Assembly: GCA_964523975.1 (NCBI GenBank)
Contig: CAZGBM010000020.1
Span: 1-27,654, forward strand
Source of the DNA: JAFGHJ01 sp964523975
GTDB taxonomy: Bacteria; Hydrothermota; UBA3072
Length of the DNA stretch: 27,654 bases
Reading direction: 5' to 3'
Under the pieces are notes generated by a model. That model had not been told where the DNA came from. It did not search any database and was given only the letters and a program-made list of their open reading frames with translations. Below, piece by piece: positions 13,713 through 19,663 of the stretch. The position numbers and the translations under genes were made by a program. Position 1 is the stretch's first letter. Every line of letters starts with the position of its first letter.

Positions 13713-14018
13713 GAGACCAAATTTAGGTTTTAGAGGTTGGAATAAAGTCCAACCACTGACTGCCGACTGTGTTAACAATAGTCAAAAGCAGAAAAAAAGA
13801 ATTTTCACATGTAGAACCTGTAGTTTATATAGGAATTAAAACAAAAAAACAGAATTTGCAGTTTCTGCATTATCTACATGTAAAAAATTGGGTTGGGTGG
13901 TGAGTTTTAAACAATAAAATAAAAAATGGGGTGTGATGTGGACTTTGTGTCTTGGTGCCTTTGTGGCTATTTTTTTTAAAAAAAATTTGCTAAAAATACT
14001 ATTTTTCAAAGATTACAC
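13713..14018. repeat. Intergenic region with hairpin and GT-rich repeat
   Basis: No gene is seen. TTTTCACATGTAGA (13802-13815) faces TCTACATGTAAAAA (13873-13886) as an imperfect inverted repeat enclosing about 57 bp. After it, ATGGGGTGTGATGTGGACTT and TGTGTCTTGGTGCCTTTGTG (about 13926-13965) belong to the GT-rich family also at 83-125 and 3190-3225. A short phrase CCACTGACTGCCGACTG is at 13754-13770. Confidence 0.5.
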
Positions 14019-14046
14019 TTGAAAAATGGCTTTATTTTGTTATATT
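14019..14046 (+). promoter_or_regulatory. Promoter of the tilS-galE operon (leaderless)
   Basis: TTGAAA (14019-14024), a 16-nt spacer and TATATT (14041-14046) are followed after only five bases (CAACA) by the tilS ATG at 14052. The predicted transcription start therefore coincides with the start codon, and no ribosome site exists upstream of it. Confidence 0.65.
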
Positions 14047-14051
14047 CAACA

Positions 14052-15365
14052 ATGATTAAACAAATAAAAAGGGTTTTGAAAGAAAAAAAGTTCTTAGAAG
14101 GAGTTAGGAGAGTAATAGTAGGATATTCGGGAGGACCGGATTCGACTTTACTTGCTGAAGTGTTAGCCAATTATAATGAAATAGAAGTCATCCTTGCGTA
14201 CTTCAACCATAATCTTAGAGAGGATTCTAAAGATGAGGAGAATTTTGTGAAAATAGAGGCAAAAAAAAGAGGACTTAAGTTAAGTATTGATGGTGCGAAC
14301 GTGAGAGATTACTGTGATAAATTCTCTTTTTCGATTGAGGAGGGAGCCAGAAAATTAAGACTTTCTTATCTGAGGAACATAAAAGAGGACGAAAACGCTG
14401 ATTTGATAGCTCTTGGGCATAACCTTGACGATAAAATAGAGAATTTTTTTATTCGTCTGCTCCGAGGTTCGGGTTTTGGTCTTTCGCAGATGACTTACCG
14501 TGACGGTGATATTTTACGCCCGCTTCTGGATTTTAGAAAAAATGAAATAATCGATTACCTTAAAGAAAATAAAATCGATTTTTATACAGACCCTTCTAAC
14601 GAAAGCGAGGATTATCTTAGAAATAAAATTAGAATAAACCTTGTTCCTTTACTGGAAGAGATTCAAGTAAGTTCGATCAAAAATATAAACAGGAGTATCG
14701 ATAATCTGAAAGACGTCGAAAAAGCGTTGGAAAAATATATAGATGGTATTAAAATAACCCGTCATTTAAATTATGTCGAGATAGATAGAAATGACTTCGA
14801 GCCACTTCCTTCAGCCTGTAAGTTTTTGATTATCAGTAAGATGTTGTCGTTTTTTGGTAGCGGTTTAGAGTTAAAAAGAGCTCATCTGGAGAAATTTCCG
14901 ACAAGAGGAGTTGTAGAATTGAAAAGTTCTAAAATTGAAATACTGCCTTCCAGGGTGATTGTGATGAAGAATATTGATGAAAAAGGAAAAGAAGTGCCTT
15001 TATCGGGTAAAACCTCTTACGGATGTTATGATATTGAAACAGAGGTTGTTCCTCCACCAGTAGAATTAGATGTAAACGGCTGTGAGTTTTTCGACCTTGA
15101 TTCTCTGGATTTGCCTGTAAAAATCAGGAAAAGAAGAGTTGGGGATCGTATTGTTGATTTTGGAGCTCAAAATAACAGAAAGTTAAAAGATTTGTTCATA
15201 GATAGTAAGATCCCAAGAGTTTTAAGGGATTTTCATCCTATAATTTACGATAAAAAGGGAATAATTTTAGTTCCGGGAGTAAAGAGAGGTAATAGAGCGC
15301 CTGTAAACGAAAGAACAAAGAGAGTATTAAAGATTAAATATAAAGAGGTAATAAAAAAGAGGTAA
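14052..15365 (+). CDS. tilS: tRNA(Ile)-lysidine synthase
   Basis: This 437-aa ATP-dependent enzyme converts C34 of tRNA-Ile(CAU) to lysidine so that it reads AUA. The PP-loop SGGPDS is at residues 26-31. An N-type ATP pyrophosphatase domain follows (AYFNHNLREDS, GHNLDDKIENFFIRLLRGSG, RPLLDFRKNEI). The C-terminal TilS substrate domain includes VKIRKRRVGDRI and KLKDLFIDSKIPR. I chose ATG 14052: a TTG start at 14019 would lie in the promoter -35 box, and no Shine-Dalgarno sequence serves either site. This start predicts a leaderless message. It heads an eleven-gene operon and is followed closely by ftsH, a common pairing. Confidence 0.93.
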   Translation: MIKQIKRVLKEKKFLEGVRRVIVGYSGGPDSTLLAEVLANYNEIEVILAYFNHNLREDSKDEENFVKIEAKKRGLKLSIDGANVRDYCDKFSFSIEEGARKLRLSYLRNIKEDENADLIALGHNLDDKIENFFIRLLRGSGFGLSQMTYRDGDILRPLLDFRKNEIIDYLKENKIDFYTDPSNESEDYLRNKIRINLVPLLEEIQVSSIKNINRSIDNLKDVEKALEKYIDGIKITRHLNYVEIDRNDFEPLPSACKFLIISKMLSFFGSGLELKRAHLEKFPTRGVVELKSSKIEILPSRVIVMKNIDEKGKEVPLSGKTSYGCYDIETEVVPPPVELDVNGCEFFDLDSLDLPVKIRKRRVGDRIVDFGAQNNRKLKDLFIDSKIPRVLRDFHPIIYDKKGIILVPGVKRGNRAPVNERTKRVLKIKYKEVIKKR

Positions 15366-15383
15366 TAAAAAAGAGGTAATAAA
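15342..15383 (+). repeat. Three perfect 14-bp tandem repeats containing the ftsH ribosome site
   Basis: AAAGAGGTAATAAA occurs three times head to tail (15342-15355, 15356-15369, 15370-15383). The first copy encodes the last residues of TilS, the second contains its stop codon, and the third provides GAGG and runs into the A of the ftsH ATG. All three carry the same GAGG core. Confidence 0.9.
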
Positions 15384-17230
15384 TGGGAGAAGAAAAAAAT
15401 AAAAAAGAACAGCAAAGCAGAAATCAGTTTTTCAAAACGCTATTAATTTTGGCTTCGGTTTTTGGTGCTTTATATATTATGCTTCAATATACAAAGGTTG
15501 AAAAACCCCAAGACGTAAGTTTTACTAAATTCTGGCAATTGGTGGAAGAAGAAAAGATAAGTAAGGTAACCTTTTCGGGTATGGATATAACCGCAGAATT
15601 AAAGGGACAGAAAGGACTGGTCGAAACACGTCTTCCTTTTGAAGATTCAGAATTGCCAAAGGAATTGGTTAAAAGAGGTATAGACGTAAAAACGCAAATC
15701 AAGTTTGATTGGAAGATTGTGGGGCAGTTCTTATTGCCTATGTTGTTAATGGGTATTTTATTCTTCTTTGTAATGAGCAGGCTTCGCGGAAGCGCAAATG
15801 AAGCTTTGAGTTTTGGCCAGAGCAGGGCAAGGGAAATACGTTTTACTTCCGTAGATGTTACCTTTGACGCTGTGGCGGGTGTTGATGAAGCAAAACAGGA
15901 ATTACAGGAAATCGTCGAATTTCTCAAGAATCCTTCGAAATTCAAGAAACTGGGTGCGGAAATTCCTAAAGGAGTTTTACTTGTTGGTGCACCTGGTACG
16001 GGCAAAACACTTTTGGCAAGGGCTGTTGCCGGCGAAGCAAAAGTTCCTTTTTATTCGATTAGCGGTTCCGATTTCGTAGAAATGTTTGTAGGAGTTGGTG
16101 CTTCCAGGGTCCGCGATCTGTTCAGAAAGGCAAAAATAAATACTCCCTGTATAGTTTTTATCGATGAAATAGATGCGGTAGGTAGGTACAGGGGTGCCGG
16201 AATCGGAGGTGGGCACGACGAAAGAGAACAAACTTTGAACGCTCTGCTTGTCGAAATGGACGGTTTTGACCCTAATCAAGGCATTATAATACTTTCTGCA
16301 ACGAATCGCCCCGATATACTTGATCCGGCTTTACTCAGGCCAGGTCGTTTCGATAGAAGGGTCGTTGTCCCTATGCCAGATATGAAAGGAAGGGAAGCGA
16401 TATTTAAAGTCCACACCGAAAAAATACCTTTAGCTGGTGACGTTGATCTGTCGGTTTTTGCAAAAACAACTCCAGGTTTTAGTGGGGCTGATATTCAGAG
16501 TTTATGCAATGAAGCGGCTTTGATTGCTGCTTCTGCCGGAAAAGATAAGGTAGAAAGTGAGGACCTTGACGAGGCAAAAGATAAAATTTTGATGGGAAGA
16601 GAGAGAAAATCGATGATTCTATCCGAGGAGGAAAAAAAGCTTATAGCATATCATGAAGCAGGCCATACCCTTGCTTCTCTCTTTACCGAAAAAAGTGACC
16701 CTATACATAAAGTAACCATAATTCCCCGTGGGGCCTCTCTTGGTCTAACCCAGCAGTTGCCTATTGATGATAAGAGAACTTATTCGAAAGAGTATCTCGA
16801 AGCAAGCTTGACCGTTTTGCTCGGAGGAAGAGCAGCAGAAGAGTTAAAGTTTAAAACCGTGTCAACCGGTGCTGGTAATGACCTTCAGAACGCAAGTGAA
16901 ATTGCAAGAAAGATGATATGTGAGTGGGGTATGAGTGATAGTCTCGGCGCTGTTACGCTTGAAAGAGATACCGATGGAGTCTTTTTAGGAAAAAAACTTG
17001 CAAGAGAAAGAGACTATTCTGAAGATACTGCCCGTCAGGTCGACCTTGAGATAAGGAAATTTGTAGAAAAAGCTCATCGTAAGGCAAAAAATATTATGCG
17101 CAAACATAAGGACAAATTAGATGCAATTGCAGAAGCTCTTCTTGAAAGAGAAGTCCTTACGGGTGACGAAGTAAAAGAGATAGTTCATGGACCAGAAAAA
17201 AATAGAGAAAGCAATAAGAGAAATAATTAA
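15383..17230 (+). CDS. ftsH: ATP-dependent zinc metalloprotease FtsH
   Basis: This 615-aa membrane-anchored AAA+ protease degrades damaged membrane proteins and regulators. Two membrane helices (about 19-36 and 113-132) flank a periplasmic domain. The AAA module has Walker A GAPGTGKT (202-209), pore loop FVG in MFVGVGASRVRD (234-245), Walker B IVFIDEIDAVG (257-267) and arginine fingers in RPGRFDRR (319-326). The protease has the zinc motif HEAGH (424-428) and a third-ligand Asp near 500 (TGAGNDLQNA). The tail is charged and ends NKRNN. Length matches the family. The ribosome site lies in the third copy of a tandem repeat. Its end overlaps folE by 44 bp. Confidence 0.98.
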   Translation: MGEEKNKKEQQSRNQFFKTLLILASVFGALYIMLQYTKVEKPQDVSFTKFWQLVEEEKISKVTFSGMDITAELKGQKGLVETRLPFEDSELPKELVKRGIDVKTQIKFDWKIVGQFLLPMLLMGILFFFVMSRLRGSANEALSFGQSRAREIRFTSVDVTFDAVAGVDEAKQELQEIVEFLKNPSKFKKLGAEIPKGVLLVGAPGTGKTLLARAVAGEAKVPFYSISGSDFVEMFVGVGASRVRDLFRKAKINTPCIVFIDEIDAVGRYRGAGIGGGHDEREQTLNALLVEMDGFDPNQGIIILSATNRPDILDPALLRPGRFDRRVVVPMPDMKGREAIFKVHTEKIPLAGDVDLSVFAKTTPGFSGADIQSLCNEAALIAASAGKDKVESEDLDEAKDKILMGRERKSMILSEEEKKLIAYHEAGHTLASLFTEKSDPIHKVTIIPRGASLGLTQQLPIDDKRTYSKEYLEASLTVLLGGRAAEELKFKTVSTGAGNDLQNASEIARKMICEWGMSDSLGAVTLERDTDGVFLGKKLARERDYSEDTARQVDLEIRKFVEKAHRKAKNIMRKHKDKLDAIAEALLEREVLTGDEVKEIVHGPEKNRESNKRNN

Positions 17231-17747
17231 GGCTATAGGAGAAGACCCTGATAGAGAGGGTTTAAAACATACCCCCGAGAGGGTCGCCAAGATGTATTCT
17301 GATGTCTTTAAAGGTATAAACGAAAAGCCTGAAAAAGCAATACGAGTTTACAGTACTCCTCATTACGATGAAATTATAATATTAAAGGATATATCTTTTT
17401 ATTCTTTTTGCGAACATCATTTATTACCCTTTTTTGGCAAAGTTCACATAGCATATATTCCTAAGGATGATAAGATAACGGGTTATTCAAATTTGGTTAA
17501 GATTGTTCAAATTTATTCCGAGCGACTTCAATTACAGGAAAGAATGACTGCCGAAATCGCTGACTCTATAATGGATATATTAAAGCCTATGGGTGCTCTT
17601 GTGATTATCGAAGCACGACAGCTTTGCTTGGAAATTCAAGGTTTGAAAAAAATAGGGCAGAAAACTGTAACTTCTGCTATAAGAGGCGCTTTCAAGAAAG
17701 AATCGACCCGTCTTGAGGCGCTTAATCTTATTGGTTATGAGAGTTAA
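17187..17747 (+). CDS. folE: GTP cyclohydrolase I family protein, variant active site
   Basis: This 186-aa T-fold protein matches GTP cyclohydrolase I, which turns GTP into 7,8-dihydroneopterin triphosphate for folate. Supporting motifs are DREGLKHTPERVAKMY (22-37), the zinc motif FCEHHLLPFFGKVHIAY (74-90; C75, H78), QLQERMTAEIADSI and KTVTSAIRGAF. The second zinc cysteine, C147, is present. However, the usual His-x-Cys-x-x-x-Arg of this segment reads Q145-L-C147-L-E-I-Q151: the catalytic His (His179 in E. coli) and the Arg (185) are both Gln. Activity may be altered. The ATG lies 44 bp inside ftsH, and folP follows with an 11-bp overlap, which supports a pterin role. Family is secure; the exact reaction is not. 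Confidence 0.92.
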   Translation: MDQKKIEKAIREIIKAIGEDPDREGLKHTPERVAKMYSDVFKGINEKPEKAIRVYSTPHYDEIIILKDISFYSFCEHHLLPFFGKVHIAYIPKDDKITGYSNLVKIVQIYSERLQLQERMTAEIADSIMDILKPMGALVIIEARQLCLEIQGLKKIGQKTVTSAIRGAFKKESTRLEALNLIGYES

Positions 17748-18891
17748 AAAGAAATCGATTGAGAATTTAGTCGATGCAGAAGCTGCTGTTGAGTCGGTGG
17801 GCGTTTATAATGGTGTTAGTAAAGATATGGCCGAAAAGACTATTTTTCGTGTATTGGAAATAGAAGATGTTTCCTCTCCTGCCGCAAATATTATAAAACA
17901 GGTTGCGATTTCGCGCGGAAGCGATGCGGTTGTCCATCAAGATGTCGTTGTAAATAATATCGAAAAATCCACACTGCTTCTTCCCGGAACAGTACGTGAA
18001 CTCAAGTTGATTTCTAAAGAACTCAAAAAACAGCCCTTCGGATTGTCTGAAGTTGGTGATAAAATTTTGCAGGTATTGAATTTAGAGAAAGCTTCACATG
18101 GATTTTCAATAATGGGTGTTCTTAACGTTACGCCTGATTCCTTTTCTGACGGCGGAGATTATTTCGAAGAGAGTGATGCAAGAAAAAGATTTAAAGAAAT
18201 GATGGATGAAGGTGCCGATATAATCGATGTGGGGGCGGAGTCTTCAAGACCGGGTTCGGTGTCTATAACAGTAGAGGAAGAATTGAAAAGACTCAAAAAA
18301 GTTTTTCCTTTATTCGAGAAAAGCTCCGTTCCGGTTTCAATAGATACTTATAAATCGGAGGTTGCTGAAGTATCTTTATCTAAAGGGGCTAAAATTGTAA
18401 ACGATATATCTGCGCTTAGAATGGATAGTAAGATGATAGATGTTGTACGTAATTACGATTCGAAGGTTATTCTTATGCATATTAAAGGAACGCCTGAAAA
18501 TATGCAGGAAAAACCTTATTATGATAATGTTATGAAGGAAATTGGAGAATTTTTTGAAGAAAGAGTGGAATTTTGTTTATCCAACGGCATTAGTGAAGAT
18601 AAAATAATACTGGACCCGGGAATCGGATTTGGTAAAAGACAAATAGATAATTTAACAATTTTGTCGAATCTACAGGAGTTTACATCGTATGGATTCCCAA
18701 TTCTTATCGGAACTTCACGAAAGTCATTTATCGGAAGGATAACGGGGGAAGAAGCTAAAGAAAGGCTCGATGGTTCTATAGCTACCGCAGTTTATTCATA
18801 TTTGAAAGGTGCTTCAATCTTCAGAGTACATGATATTAGACAAACAAAAAATGCTTTTTCGGTTATTTCTGCTATTCTGGAGGGGAAATGA
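17737..18891 (+). CDS. folP: Dihydropteroate synthase with N-terminal extension
   Basis: This 384-aa enzyme joins dihydropterin pyrophosphate to p-aminobenzoate. The TIM barrel begins near residue 124 and carries all key motifs: MGVLNVTPDSFSDGG (126-140), DVGAESSRPGS (164-174), VSIDTYKSEVAE, VNDISAL, ILDPGIGFGK and IGTSRKSFIG. Ahead of it lies a ~120-residue domain with SSPAANIIKQVAISRGSDAV (46-65), VVNNIEKSTLLLPGT and LKKQPFGL. I recall similar extensions in some deltaproteobacterial synthases, but their function is not known to me. I chose ATG 17737, overlapping the folE stop by 11 bp, over TTG 17713. It joins cdaA by an ATGA overlap. Confidence 0.95.
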   Translation: MRVKKKSIENLVDAEAAVESVGVYNGVSKDMAEKTIFRVLEIEDVSSPAANIIKQVAISRGSDAVVHQDVVVNNIEKSTLLLPGTVRELKLISKELKKQPFGLSEVGDKILQVLNLEKASHGFSIMGVLNVTPDSFSDGGDYFEESDARKRFKEMMDEGADIIDVGAESSRPGSVSITVEEELKRLKKVFPLFEKSSVPVSIDTYKSEVAEVSLSKGAKIVNDISALRMDSKMIDVVRNYDSKVILMHIKGTPENMQEKPYYDNVMKEIGEFFEERVEFCLSNGISEDKIILDPGIGFGKRQIDNLTILSNLQEFTSYGFPILIGTSRKSFIGRITGEEAKERLDGSIATAVYSYLKGASIFRVHDIRQTKNAFSVISAILEGK

Positions 18892-19628
18892 TTGATTTTT
18901 CCTGGTTGGACGCACTTGATATTTTTATTGTTTCCTTGCTTATTTTTATGGTGATAAGATTTTTTACCAGAACAAAGTCCATACCTATGCTCTCAGGGCT
19001 TCTGTTGATTCTGATTCTAGCATTCTTAAGCCAGACTATCAATCTTCCGACGATGAAGATAATTATGAGGGGGCTGCGAGATTTCTGGATAATTGTTTTT
19101 ATTATAATTTTTCAACCTGAGATAAGAAGAGCGCTTATTAATCTCGGAAAATCGAGTAAACTTGGATATTTTATTCAAGAGGATATCGAAAGGGTTTCCG
19201 AGGAAGTTAGTAAGGCGGTTATTCAGTTATCCGATAAGAGAATGGGTGCTTTAATAGCTATAGAAAGGAAAGTCTCTCTGGATTCTTATATTCGTACCGG
19301 CATTAAAATGGAAGCAGTTGTTTCTTCCGATCTTCTGGTTTCAATATTTTCGATATATTCGCCTCTTCACGACGGAGCGGTTATAATACAGGAATATCAT
19401 ATAGTAGCAGCCAAAAGTATATTACCTCTGACTGACCACCCGGACCTGAGTCCAACTTTAGGTACAAGACACAGGGCTGCTATCGGTCTTACGGAAGAAA
19501 CAGATTCAATATGTCTGGTTGTGTCGGAAGAGACAGGTTCTATATCTATTGCCGTAGGCGGAGATTTTTACGGAGACCTGGATGTTAAAGAGCTAAAAGC
19601 GACTATACATGATATGTTGCAAAAATAG
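18888..19628 (+). CDS. cdaA: Diadenylate cyclase CdaA
   Basis: This 246-aa membrane-bound enzyme makes the second messenger c-di-AMP from two ATP. Three N-terminal hydrophobic helices (about 9-25, 33-50, 64-76) precede a DisA_N cyclase domain. The catalytic DGA (162-164, in LHDGAVII) and RHR (194-196, in GTRHRAAIG) motifs are intact. GGAGGGGAA precedes the ATG, which overlaps the folP stop. folP-cdaA is a recurrent pair, often followed by the regulator cdaR (ybbR) and glmM. Here neither follows: the next gene is a DUF2723 membrane protein. c-di-AMP commonly controls potassium and osmolyte balance and the cell wall. Confidence 0.97.
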   Translation: MIDFSWLDALDIFIVSLLIFMVIRFFTRTKSIPMLSGLLLILILAFLSQTINLPTMKIIMRGLRDFWIIVFIIIFQPEIRRALINLGKSSKLGYFIQEDIERVSEEVSKAVIQLSDKRMGALIAIERKVSLDSYIRTGIKMEAVVSSDLLVSIFSIYSPLHDGAVIIQEYHIVAAKSILPLTDHPDLSPTLGTRHRAAIGLTEETDSICLVVSEETGSISIAVGGDFYGDLDVKELKATIHDMLQK

Positions 19629-19663
19629 TTAAACTTAAAAGAAAGGAGAAATTTGGTTTTTTT

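Noticed and set aside
10790..14018. CRISPR array or prophage in the accessory stretch
   Set aside because: The repeats are degenerate and irregularly spaced with no cas, integrase or phage genes nearby.
14019..15365. TTG 14019 start for tilS
   Set aside because: The TTG is part of the -35 box of the promoter. The added residues KNGFILLYST are not TilS-like.
17713..18891. TTG 17713 start for folP
   Set aside because: ATG 17737 gives the short overlap typical of this operon and a sensible N-terminus. The extra MRRLILLV just translates folE codons in another frame.
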